Assembly (NCBI GenBank): GCA_002794735.1
Contig: NBAZ01000012.1
Coordinates: 434,001-498,000, forward strand
From: Pyrrhoderma lamaoense
Taxonomy: Eukaryota > Basidiomycota > Agaricomycetes > Hymenochaetales > Hymenochaetaceae
Direction: 5' to 3'
DNA length: 64,000 nt
Shown: one piece after another, positions 12,208 through 22,858 of the stretch
Position numbering within the stretch: position 1 is the first letter of the stretch
Layout: every line of letters begins with the position of its first letter
The notes under the pieces: generated by a model
Databases searched by the model: none
Told to the model about the DNA's origin: nothing
Seen by the model: the letters and a program-made list of their open reading frames with translations, nothing else
Position numbers and translations under genes: made by a program

Positions 12208-14406
12208 TTAGAGATCGGGGTGTGGCATCGAGGACTTGTCTGACTTGAATGCCTCGAAGAATGAACTCAAAATGTCGGTGAATGTCGCAAAAACTCTAGC
12301 GACGTTATTGACACATTCTGTGGTGCCCTTTACGCATAACGAGATTAATGACATAAGTCTACTTTTTGGGTATGACCCATTCAAGAAATCTTCATAGGTC
12401 GAAAGTGGATTGGGTGTCGCCTTCATCTGGGGCTAGGATTCTGTCAGAAAAAGTTACGAGAGTAATTGTAATTACTACACTTACGGCACTAGTGACGGCT
12501 CTTGCAGCCTCTCTTATAAGTTGCTCAGATTCCTCGTCCATGGCCTCAGACCACATCTTACGGAAGTTATTCACAAAGTATAAACTTTCTGTGAAACGGT
12601 GCATAGTATTAATTAAGGCCACCACCTCAGATCGGGTGAGAAGGTTCGAGTGGGATTTTGGGCTGAGAAAGGGTTCAGTTATGACTTATGATGATGCCAA
12701 GAAAATTCTTACTCTAGAGCCTTTTCATCCATTTCAAAAAGAACCTTGAGAGCCGTTGCAACACCTGATGTTTGTATTTTACCCCACAAGCGGCATTTGT
12801 CACAGCCAACACAGTCCATAATACGTGAAACGTTACGGAAGTGCGTTTTAAATTCCTCTTTTACAACCTAAAGAAGAGTAATGCATGGTTAGATACCGGC
12901 TACTATCTAGAAAAGGGCTACCCTTCAGTTCTCACATTTGCATTTTCTCCTCGGAAAAGGACAGATTCGTCGAACTGTCCTACGTTCTTTGCAATTTCAA
13001 TGACTTTGGTAAGTTTACTCATCGTGATCTCATCTTCTTCGTGTGTCTCTGAATTGCACGAGCAATAGTCATACGCCGACAAGAATGGCGCAAGACGAGC
13101 AACAGCACGCATCATGAGTACATTATTGAAGTAGACATACTTAAGACGCTCAGGATGAGAAGCAACGCGAGAGACGAAGCACTGGAGATTAGGGGTCTGA
13201 TAAAGTACTTAGTTTGCATATTAGGATGTACGAAACAGCGCACGAACCCATTCTCCACTGGTTTGATTGAACCAGTCGTGACAAAGATGTATAGAGATAG
13301 AAGCATGAAGCCCTGATTGATTTGTTCGTAAGACAAAGGTTGGTATGCATGCAAGTATTCGCTCACCAGAGATGATCTTATAATACACTCTTTTTTCTAA
13401 GCATTGTTCTGAGTCGTTACCACTGTCCACAAGTCCGCCGGCTGATGAAGCCTGTTGCCTGTCCGCTTTTGTCAACACATCCAACTCCGAGATGCCGAAG
13501 CAGTTCTCGTTGTAAATTGTACTCCAAATTTTATTTGCGGATGTGCCAGCATATCCTGTAAACTGTTCAGGATTGGCTATCAAGTCAATGTATTCACCCT
13601 CTGAAGAGATCAATTCAATTACGACACAGAGACAGAATCTATGATGAGTATGACAAAGCTTACCGGACTGATCATCCAAGAAACAATAATCCGAATCCTT
13701 ATAGTAACACCCAGGTAAGGAATTTCTCTAAAACTGATATCAGAGGACGAAAGGGGTTTGAATATGATTATACAATATGTACCATCTCTTCCGGTGGCAT
13801 CTCCACTTTACTCAAACTCGCAGCCCGCCATTTCTCTGGTATTTCACTCTGTACAATCATTTAGTCAGCCATAAAACAGAACAAGGATTGGAGAACATAC
13901 CTCATCCACGGTCGTTACACCGCATTCCCTATTCATGCAGAACCCGTTCTCTGTCCAAAATGGGCAGTCACGATATAAGTCCGTCTTTGAAAAGGATCTC
14001 AGTATAACTTCAAATCGTGCCGTGGCGAGGTTGACAAGCTTACCCTGAAGTATCGGAAGAATGGTGTAGTAACCAGCTCGTGCAGGTTATTATACAGGTC
14101 ATCTGTTACGCTTTCCACTGATTCGTAGTCGCATTTAGTCATTTCAATTGGTCCCGTGGGCTATATGCAGACAGGCGTATAACCAAGTCCCGAGGACTGT
14201 TGAGTGAAGTTTTCGTATGAAAAATAAAAAAGGCAGCGTACAACATGTCGGCATTCAGGCTGCTTCACAGGCTGGTGCCCAAGAACATTTTGAACTTGAT
14301 TTTCTCTTACTATAGTGTCTCCGAGGAATGAGTCTTCGTTAGTTTGTGCAGATGCAAGCCCCGAGAAGAAGAGCAAAGGTAGTAAACGATGGCAAGTAAT
14401 CAGCAT
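12208..14406 (-). CDS. ERO1: ERO1, endoplasmic reticulum thiol oxidase
   Basis: Eleven exons (14242-14406, 14044-14160, 13901-13984, 13783-13848, 13664-13697, 13367-13600, 13248-13312, 12936-13196, 12713-12867, 12485-12662, 12208-12426) give about 525 aa. The ATG at 14406 is chosen because it begins a signal peptide ([20 protein letters not shown]). Seen in order: the N-terminal Cys pairs, PFFRYFR, the shuttle pair CMNREC in the motif [15 protein letters not shown], the FTGYAG and [10 protein letters not shown] blocks, GLHASIS with FNQTSGEW, the active-site CVGCDKC followed by RLWGK, and a helix [17 protein letters not shown]. These are the FAD-binding and dithiol residues of Ero1, which oxidises protein disulfide isomerase and passes electrons to oxygen in the ER lumen. 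A tail of about 40 residues after the canonical end has no recognisable HDEL-type signal. The exon 2/3 junction uses the acceptor TCAAAG, which keeps the family spacing. Confidence 0.92.
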
Positions 14407-14494
14407 TACTAGAGGTTTGTATGACAAGACAATTGTCCACCAAGAGTCTCCAAGAGTCTGAGAACTAGCACGTCTCTGGACGACGTGGAAAAGA

Positions 14495-14514
14495 CACAAG
14501 AGTGAGCTCTTGTG
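14495..14514. repeat. Perfect inverted repeat upstream of ERO1
   Basis: CACAAGAG - TGAG - CTCTTGTG, a perfect 8-bp palindrome with a 4-bp spacer, 89-108 bases before the ERO1 ATG. It could be a dimeric factor site or a hairpin in the 5' leader. Confidence 0.55.
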
Positions 14515-14659
14515 AATTAGTAGAAGCCTGAAGAGCTAAATGGACACGATCAAACACGTCGACTCTCCGTCCGAAGATCCTTGCCCGAGAATTGATCCGA
14601 CCCTCGGAAATGTCCGTGCCGTATACATCCTCAAGCCACTGCTTTGTTGCGGACGCAAA

Positions 14660-14683
14660 CCATATTTTTGTGTAAAAATATGG
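14660..14683. repeat. 10-bp perfect hairpin
   Basis: CCATATTTTT - GTGT - AAAAATATGG: ten paired bases around a 4-base loop, about 255 bases upstream of ERO1. No gene ends here, so it is not an obvious terminator. Confidence 0.55.
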
Positions 14684-16675
14684 TCAAAATGAAATTACTG
14701 CTCCCAATCGTCTGTTTGATGGACGACTTTAACCTTCCTCACCCACTGATTTTAAGCTTTAATACCCCCGCTTTCAACCCATCTCTTCTAAATAATTGTT
14801 AGCAGAGACCGTTCATCTCTAAGAGCGAATCAGTCATCATCTGAATACCGAACTTCTCTCCTTGGTGTGTGTGTCCCTGATCTCCCTTATTATATGCAGC
14901 ATAATGAATGTAACTCTCTCATGACTCACCTTTGAGCGATCGCTTCGTGCGCTGATTAAGAAGGATATATGAATCTCAGTAGGTTCGTTGTAAGTTATAA
15001 AATAGCACGGATCTATGAGAACTGATATCGCGAGCAACGGGCTGATATCACTTTAAAGAATATATCAAATAGTCGGAGAATCTGAGTATTTGTGTGCTCA
15101 GAATCCCTTGCCCCGATATTCTGGCGTCATCGCTCGTATCACTATGTACAACACCAAAGAAATCATCGTCCTTGCTAGCTCTAGCTTGAGTACTTTTTAT
15201 ATGTCTAGATCTCAATCTACCAGCAGCATTACTCAGAATATCATAGATGATATAGTGTATAGTAACTCGTATTAATCCTAACATCTTTTAATACCCATTA
15301 TCCTAACTAATATCCAAGTAATCGTAGATAACCATACTGAGAACCCTTATTCATCCAAAGCTGACCCAACTTGGAAGTTTCTGAGTCGTGCTACATCTAT
15401 AAGCCGAGCTATCAAGCAGTCGCCTAGGGATTGTGGACGTAAAAAATCCTTTATCAGAAAGTGACGGTTAGAACATGATATTGCACTTAGTACAGAAAAA
15501 TGCAGGGACAAGTAGGATCGGAATAAACATGCTCGCTATCACTTCAATCCGATTCAGGCATCGCCGAAGGCTATTATGACTTTAAGATATTATATTGCTT
15601 TTGCTACTAGGTATGCTTATATTATCGTGAGTAGCCCTCAGGGTCAGGTACTTCAGAGATGATATGAAGCTTAAAGGTATCTGGTAACCATATAGTTGTG
15701 TTATGATCATGCAAGAAAAGATCACCTTGTCGATACTATGCAATCATCGTAAGAACCAACTAACCATTAAGTAAGCCACTAAGATACTGACATTTCAAAC
15801 TTAAAAAATAGCCAAGACGGCAACAGTAGCTAATATACAGTAAATGCCAATAAATATACAATCCTTGGTAAATTCTTGGTGAGGGCTGGAGAAATATGGG
15901 AAATAATTTCTCGAATCAATACCAATCAGAGTACAACATCAAAGGCAAATCACTATTAGTGATGCGCGTCACATGTATAGAGGGAGGCATGATCTCGCCG
16001 CCGTGATTTCCTAAACACGGTCTTAATCACCCGTCCTCGAGATTTCGGATTTTCTTCTCATTGCAGTTATCAAGTTGACATGGCGAGGGCATTTTTATCT
16101 TGAAGGGGAAAGCAATCACGTCTGAGTCTACTAATGTAAGTAAGATACTAGAAATAGTTCAAAACGGAGGTGCTGAAACTTGTGACCCAAGGTTAAGCAG
16201 AATGCCCGCTACTCCTCCCTCTTGATCGGAGTAGCCGCCTAAGAGATCAAGACTAAAAGTGTGAAACTATTCCTTGGCGGGCTCTTTAGACATCTAACCG
16301 AAGTTACGGTTCATTCGGTATAGAACCTCTCTAATACCAAATGTGTCCAAAACTAGTCTCTTGAGCGCGCTTGGCTGATTTGGCGCGAAGAGGGAAACAG
16401 CGAGACGGCAATTGATCATTGGCTATTCGAGTGAAAACAGAAAAAGCGAACGACTGAGCCGAACAGTTCAAGAGCAACAAAATTGGAATTTATCACTCCT
16501 AAGAGCACCCGTTCTCTCTCTTCCTTCAACCTTCACCTTTTCGTTCTTTCGTGCCCGCCTCCTCTCACTGTAGTCCGTGTTCTAATCCAGCCGGACTTGT
16601 TCTTCATAACCAACTATCGCCCACACTCTTTACAAAAAGTAGTCCTCTCGTTTTTTCAAATTCTTGTAGGTCGCA

Positions 16676-17947
16676 ATGGCTCCGATTCGTGCTCTCTCTG
16701 CTCTCGTTATGGGATGCATGATCTTCCTCCAAGCTGAGGCTTCCCTTTCATTCGATTCCGTCCCAGCGAACCTCAAGGGCCTTTCCCAACATCGTATGCT
16801 GCACCGTCGTGTAGCTGACTCCTCGGTTCCAGTCAAAGCTCGCAGTGCAACTAAGAGCAAACGCTGCAAAGCACGGGACGAGTCTTCTTCTAGTTCAGGC
16901 TCTAACGGATCCGGTACAACCGAAGCCAGTGCAACCACTACCTCCTCGAGCAAGAAGGCAGAATCCACATCGAGCTCTTCTTACGGAAAGATCAGCCAAG
17001 CAAATGCCGTTACTGGCCTCATCAACGTCCAGTCAACTTGCGGTGACATTGGGGCAACGAGTGAGTCCTCTTTTTTCAAATATGGACTATCAATCCTATC
17101 CCGTTTATTTTTTATGAAATTGACTTGATTTACCATTTCAGAGGACGTCACGTCCACAACCGGTCCAAATGGGAACTTATGGTGGCTGAACTGCGGTGTT
17201 GATGGAAGTGGCTGGAATCCTCCTTATGTCCAGGTCTCAGACCTTATCGCAGTAGACCTTGGCACTGCTCTTCAGGATCCTAACAGCCCCTTCCAAGCCT
17301 GCTCGGCGTATGTTAGCCAGTTCTATCAATATGGAGGAGAATTCAACAGTGCGTTTCCCTATGCTATCTGCAACTATGTTGTAGCTTTTGTTAATGATTT
17401 GATACACTTTTGAAATATAAAGTCCCTCCGATCATGCTTGCTTCATTTGCTATGCAGGAAAGCTCATGCGACCCAACAACTGTGGGTGGTGGAGGAGAAC
17501 AAGGTCTCATGCAAATTACGAAAGACAAGTGTGGTGATGCTCCAAATGGTAACTGTCAGGATCCGGTAAGCTAAATTCACTCTCGTAGTTTCAATCTGTT
17601 TCCATACTAATCAACCAAAATTATCTATCTCAATCTTACCCTTCCCCCTTGCCCTTGATTCATATGTTCTCTTCCAGGACTACAACATCCGTACGGGTGC
17701 CAAATATTTCGCCAAGTCCCTGTCAGATAACAACGGGAACGTTCTCCAAACCATCGGTCAATACAACGGCTGGCCAGTCGGCATGACTGTTTCCTCAGCC
17801 ACCGCTGCTGCCAACAGCGGATGCTGCAGGTGCCAGAACAACCTCGACTACCTTCATCAATTCGTCAATGGCTGGATGCAAAATGTTAATGCCTATACCA
17901 GCCAGCCACCTTTAGGAAACTACTTCAACCTTAATGTGTGCAATTAG
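16676..17947 (+). CDS. Secreted lysozyme-like / SLT (GH23-type) protein
   Basis: Four exons (16676-17060, 17142-17348, 17423-17565, 17678-17947) give 334 aa. The N-terminus after the ATG at 16676 is a signal peptide (APIRALSALVMGCMIFLQAEA), followed by a basic propeptide-like part with a possible dibasic site and a Ser/Thr-rich linker of about 40 residues. The C-terminal two-thirds is a lysozyme-like fold. AMQESSCDP carries the expected catalytic glutamate, GEQGLMQI is the G-L-M-Q-I core of soluble lytic transglycosylases, and GQYNGW matches the later substrate-cleft motif. Eight or more cysteines, including NSGCCRCQNN, suggest disulfides. The family cleaves the MurNAc-GlcNAc bond of peptidoglycan, so the protein is probably secreted against bacteria. 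It also could act on chitin-like polymers, which the sequence alone cannot decide. Confidence 0.85.
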
Positions 17948-18930
17948 ATCCCATTAATGACGCAGATTACAACACGTATGCGTGCTCATATCACGTCTCA
18001 TCTCACAAAGATACGCATGCGGTCCTTTTCTATCCTTAGGGTGTAGGAAACTCTTTTATCACATACACCCCCCGCATACCGATTTGATGTGCTTAGCATC
18101 CTTAAAGCATTACGATTTTGACTTTCTTAGGGCCTCTTGTCTGTTTGTTTCCTCTTTTTCTTGATCATGAACGACCTTAACCCATACCAATCTACTTATA
18201 CTCACATCCACTTTATAGTTTGCCCCTCCTCTCTCCCTTTCCCCTCTTATTTTTTTGCGGGAGGGGGATGATAGAGTGGAGGGTCTACTCAATACCAATT
18301 TCTCCTTTTAGTTACCTTCTGACTTGTTATCTTGTCCATACTTCCATTTTTTTACTATGCTGGTTCTAGTGGTGGAGTTGTGGACAAAAAATTCGATGCA
18401 TTACTTACCTCTTTTTTTCGGAACCGTTGGCTTTGTATACCTGCAAATCTCAAGTTCTTATCGCATTATATAAAGGAATTATCCGGAATAGGTAAAAGTA
18501 ATGATTATATGGATTGCATATGGATGAAAGTATTGGGAAGATGAGAAGTCTCTTAAGGAAGTTAACTTTACAAGTCTTGAATTATATGTGTTGTTCACAA
18601 GAGATGAAAGTATCTATGCCATTGGTTGTAGCAGAAAGTTTTGTCCAATTCTCAGAAGTGAAAGAAATTACTAGAGTATCTTTATCGCTTCACAAGAGTA
18701 ACAATCCATGAATTAGATTATCGATCATCTCCAGCATTGTCACTGATTTCCGATAGAAGATCCAAATATAACTAAAGCATTCCAATATCAAATACCATCG
18801 TACAATGCTAAACATAATCAAGAAATTCAGGAAACCAAAAAAATGCTACAACTGAGGAATCGAAGCCTTGTATGAGAATGAACAAAATAGTTTGGGTTGG
18901 GATGATAACGTTATTAAAGAAAGAACTCGT
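17948..18930. other. Convergent intergenic region
   Basis: About 1 kb between the lysozyme-like gene and the minus-strand 177-aa gene. The 5' part is pyrimidine-rich, the 3' part AT-rich. No feature recognised. Confidence 0.45.
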
Positions 18931-19842
18931 TTATTCGTTGAAGAATTCGAGGGGTGTCTCGCGTGTATGAATAGCTTTCCAGCTCGTAGGATGTCCATCT
19001 GCATCAAGGTCTCCTTCCTCAGTGTTGATAGAATGGAGCTTCACTTCGTACGTAACTTCACCGTTCTCAGCCTATTGCCGGAGAGCACAACCGGTGAGAG
19101 TGTCAATACGGCACATATACACACACATCTAAAAAGAATTATAAACGAAGTGACGAACCTTGACTGGTGTATCGTGTATCCTAAACGTGCGTCCCCAACC
19201 GGAACCAAAAGAAAAAAGAAAGACAAAAAGGAGGTTAATTATGAGAACTTAAAGGCTGGCCCCTCACACACGGAGAGAGAGAGAAGGGAGAGTGCAGGAG
19301 ATACGTTTAAACAGAAAAATCACTTACCTAACATGTATGAACCCCTCTCCCTTAGCATCACTAAACTCAGGAATCTTAATCTTCCCAAATATGATTGTCC
19401 CATAAGGAGTTACGCCACTACGAATTTCTACAAGGTCCTTGCTGATTTCAAACGCGGTAAGCTGGTGATCAGAAAGCCCTGCAACGCGTTCAAACATGCG
19501 AGGTTCGTGCTTATTCCAATGGTGTCGCAGTCTGATTAACTCCGACTTGATCTCTTTCTCAACGGACTGTAATATTGATGGCACCCAAAAAAAAGGTATG
19601 ATTCTATCAGCCTTCTTACTCCTCTTTCTCTTTTAGCACACCCCTTCACTCTTCGTGAAAAGGGATGCAAATGAAATAGAACGAGTTCTTAATAATGGAA
19701 GTTTCCTGACCTCGAAGGCTTTGACCGCTTTTTCAGGCGGAGAATGCGGTTCGTTGAGAGCGATAGTCTCACGGGTAGCTAGTCGTTTGCATGTTTTTAG
19801 CCACTTTGACACGATAGAAAAAGAATGAGATGGCCTACCCAT
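18931..19842 (-). CDS. Hypothetical protein, 177 aa
   Basis: Four exons (19711-19842, 19328-19566, 19159-19180, 18931-19071), including a 22-nt micro-exon that encodes IHDTPVK. The ATG at 19842 begins MGRPSHSFSIVSKW. The first donor is GTCAGG, which is weak, so the first junction is less sure; the others are GTAAGT and GTTCGT with TAG acceptors. The N-terminal half is helical and charged. The C-terminal half is a run of short strands (TPYGTIIFGKIKIPEF, GFIHVRIHDTP, VTYEVKLHSINTEE), suggesting a small alpha+beta domain. It ends with ETPLEFFNE. There is no signal peptide or membrane segment. I do not recognise the family. Agreement of frame through three introns makes it a real gene. Confidence 0.7.
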
Positions 19843-20490
19843 AATATGATATTAATCTGCTAGGATGTAGATGACAATACTTGTGGATATGTGCTTTGAA
19901 ATGCGCTGTTATGAGGGTTAGATGGTTAAGATACCAACTCCAAGTTATGAATGACGTCTATCTATGCGTGTTCCATATTTGGGTAGTTAACAAAACAGAA
20001 CATAACGTCATAAACTGAGTCCATGATGGAGGCGTTTCTAGTAGGTTTTCGAATCTCCACTAGCATAGGAATTCTTTTTTTTTCTTTTTTTTTGGCTCGA
20101 GATATTTCTCACCTTCACCCTCAGATTGATCATTTAGATTACAAACCTGATCGCACTTTATCCAGAAGATTCAATAAAACTCAAGATCATCGTTATCTCC
20201 GCGTCTTGAGCAGATAACTCTAGCTGGAGGAAAACTTGGTGAGAAAAACGTCCGCTGGATACAATTTGTAGTTCATTGGTTTCTCGTTGGCCCGTCTTCA
20301 TTATTTGATAAAGAAGAAGAGAGAGAGAAAAATACTTCCGCACACAAAAGCAATAGCGCTCGCGGCGGAAATGTCTACTTGTTAATCGTTCTTTCTATCA
20401 TATCTAGATCGTACTTTCTTCTTCGTCAATGTGCTCTATACATGCGACTTCTCCTTCTGTGTTATTAATCTTCGACCAAGATCGAAGATG
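19843..20490. other. Intergenic between two minus-strand genes
   Basis: 650 bases with T-rich runs (20080-20095) and no coding signal. It serves as promoter of the 177-aa gene and 3' flank of the GFA-type gene. Confidence 0.4.
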
Positions 20491-21114
20491 CTATGCTCCA
20501 GGTTTTGTGTGCACCTGCTCTGCCCCCTCGATTGGCGTAACCCAATGTAGCTTATCCCGGACATGGAACTCAATCGTTGGTGGCTCCTCAACTTTCTCCT
20601 TTACTTCCGTTCCATCCTCATTCTTTATAACACGCCAATCAATCGCACCATAATATACCGCAAGAATTTTATGATCCTCTGGCAACGTATCAGGCCCAGC
20701 TTGACCGAATTCTGTGCGCCTTGTTACAAATAGATTCGCCCCGCATTTTGCGCAGAAATATCGGAAAAGAGGTAAACCCGAATTTTGTTTTCCGTCTTGG
20801 TATACGCTTAGAAACTTTTCACCGCGTGTAATGCTTAAAGACTAAATTTGGTATCAGGCAGTCAGCTACAGTGGCCCCTAAGTATTGTATCAACGCATAC
20901 GAACAGAATCTGGGAAAACAATATTTTGCTGTGACGCGGCTCCTGTACTTTTACGACAGTTCCAGCAGTGACAGCATGTGAATCTAAACCAATCTATCGT
21001 CAGTTTAGGAGCACACATATGTTATGATCAGAAGTACTTCTTCGGTTCTCCCTTGAGCTCAAACCCAATTTCCCCACAAAGACATGAACCAAGATAGCTG
21101 GTAAGAGGCGTCAT
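20491..21114 (-). CDS. GFA / CENP-V domain zinc protein
   Basis: Three exons (21038-21114, 20905-20983, 20491-20841) give 168 aa. The start at 21114 gives MTPLTSYLGS followed at once by CLCGEI, the first zinc ligand pair of the domain. Then come CCHCWNCRKSTGAA, RYFCAKCGANLF and a closing IEFHVRDKLHWV. These CxC, CxxC and CxxCG ligands define the glutathione-dependent formaldehyde-activating (GFA, Mss4-like beta-tent) fold. The founding member speeds formation of S-hydroxymethylglutathione from formaldehyde and glutathione. Most fungal paralogues have no measured activity, so the substrate is unknown. It is probably cytosolic, as no signal peptide is seen. The length is typical for a one-domain member. 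Confidence 0.85.
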
Positions 21115-21415
21115 TTTAGGACCAAATAGTCCCAAGTAGGTGACTATATATAGTAGTATATAGAGAAAGATTACTAAGTACCTAGCTCAGTCTTATAAAT
21201 CATTTTTAGTAATAGCATCACTATCTTATACGCGACAAAATCCGGCTCTAATATTGAGTTCATGATGTCCAAAGGGTCCCATACGATGGTGATTGCAGTG
21301 GCATGATATCTATTCAATAAAAATAATTCTATACATTGTACAAATCCCTGATCCTCCAATAATAAAAAGCTTCCATAGTGGCGGGAAACCTCAAGACTCT
21401 GATCATACAGCACTC
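21115..21415. other. Intergenic, minus-strand neighbours
   Basis: 301 bases between the GFA-type gene and the Ser/Thr-rich gene. A GTGAGA at the end of the Ser/Thr-rich frame (21413-21418) could be a donor, in which case a further exon of that gene may lie here, but none is convincing. Confidence 0.35.
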
Positions 21416-22353
21416 TCACGCGATGGTGGCTATAGTATCACCGACAGCTACCACAATTCCAGCTCCAGTTGACGTTGTTCCCGAGGTCGTTACGGTCGTT
21501 GTCACCTCAGTCGTGAATGTCTCCGTCGTCGTGTCTGTTCCAGTAGACGTGCCAGAAGCAGAGGTTTCATCGGACGATCCCTTTCCAATGCTGATAGCTA
21601 TATCCAAACCGGGAAAAGAGCGTCTGAGAGGCAAGATAGTGGTAACGGGGGAGCTTCTAGCGCGCTACTCGAGGTAGAGGTCGTATCGGAAGTCACTGAC
21701 GCAGCGCTCGTGGATGTTTCAGTAACCGTGGATGTACTGGTAGATGTCACGGTAGTTGTGGAACTCGTTGTGTTGGAAGACTCAGTGGGAGTGGCTGGTA
21801 CGGGAGGAGTAATAATGAAGGGGAATCCACGAGGTAGTATACCGATAGGGGGGGTCACAGTTGTTTCTGTTGTTGAATCAATGGTGGAGGTAGAAGTTAT
21901 TGTTATCGAAGATTCCTCGGTCGACGTGGTCAATGTAGTCGTCGTTATCGTCTCAGTAGACGTAAGAGGACTAGCTGTAGTACTGACACTTGCACCATCG
22001 GGAGTAATGGGGAATGGGAAGGGAAGATCACGGCCAAGTACGGGAATAATACCAGCTTGGGCAGTAGTTGTCGTTGTAGAGTCAGTGTCGGTAGTTGTGG
22101 TCGTGATAAAATGCTGCTCATTGGTATCCGTTTGAGCTCAAATAGTGGCGGACAGAATGGGGCTGACACTTACACATGGAGGAGCAAATGGAAAGGCTTT
22201 GCACAATCCTTGAGGGGGACTTGGGGGTAGCTGTAAGTATGTATTGTCAGCATAAGCTAGGTAAAGATATTAGAGCTAGCTACGCACAGCTAGGGCAATT
22301 TTGCCACCGTTCAAAATGGTGAAGATAAAAGTAGCAATGATGTATGGACGCAT
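21416..22353 (-). CDS. Secreted Ser/Thr/Pro-rich protein (exon model tentative)
   Basis: The ATG at 22353 starts a signal peptide (MRPYIIATFIFTILNGGKIALA, exon 22288-22353). A short Pro-rich exon follows (22176-22230), then from 22136 a long Thr/Ser-rich stretch with runs such as TSTSTSTVTETSTS. Two imperfect modules stand out: GIIPVLGRDLPFPFPITP and GILPRGFPFIITPPVP, each followed by a Thr/Ser tract. The frame changes near 21632-21712. It is resolved either by a 77-nt intron (donor GTCAGT, acceptor CTCTCAG before the CGC of RSFPGLDIA) or by one missing base around 21633. The protein then ends in another Thr-rich tract and the weakly hydrophobic tail AGIVVAVGDTIATIA. It looks like a heavily O-glycosylated wall or extracellular protein. 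No catalytic domain is seen. Confidence 0.6.
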
Positions 22354-22858
22354 GTTGGCTTCTGTGATAAGAAAGATAGGAATAATAAAGGAGTGTGTAG
22401 GAGCTGTGGATGGATCAAAGGATCAATATGAAAAGGAAGATGGGAGTAGACGCAAGAGAAACGACTGGTGTATTAGAATCCATAGGAGGAGTTATATAGC
22501 GTTTTGAGAACGGCCAGCCTCAATTGATACTGCTGGGATCGGAGTTTAAACATTGGGGAGACAAATAAGACCAAGCAAACCGGTTAGTTTCTCGACTTGA
22601 ATTTAGGATCCAATTTTACTACAACCGACATTCATAGCATTGACTAGGTTAGTAAGAATTATTTAAACAGACTTTCACAATATATACAGTGATGTTCTGT
22701 GTACCAGAAAGGACAACAGGCCTACAGAGAAAGACTTAGGATAACAATCTAATAGGTGATTAAGTACTGAATGAGCTTCGTGGGGTGGTATCGCAAAAGG
22801 AAATGTATAAAAGATAAAAAATGACAAAGACAGATTCCCAAAGTTTTACAAGATCCAG
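22354..22858. other. Intergenic
   Basis: Promoter of the Ser/Thr-rich gene plus the 3' flank of the membrane protein. Apart from the TATA box, nothing is recognised. Confidence 0.4.
22492..22498 (-). promoter_or_regulatory. TATA box of the Ser/Thr-rich secreted gene
   Basis: TATATAA on the minus strand (in CTATATAAC), about 140 bases upstream of the ATG at 22353. It is the only strong TATA in this interval. Confidence 0.5.

Larger units (their letters stand above)
14407..16675. other. Divergent intergenic region between ERO1 and the lysozyme-like gene
   Basis: 2.3 kb containing both promoters. Near ERO1 it has an 8+8 inverted repeat (14495-14514), an ACGTGG core just before it, and a 10-bp hairpin at 14660-14683. 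The middle (about 15000-16000) is AT-rich with no credible gene. The last 200 bases, before 16676, are pyrimidine-rich leader of the lysozyme-like gene. Confidence 0.5.

Noticed and set aside
14161..14499. Longer N-terminal start for ERO1 at 14499
   Set aside because: It begins at TTG, and the ATG at 14406 starts a proper signal peptide.
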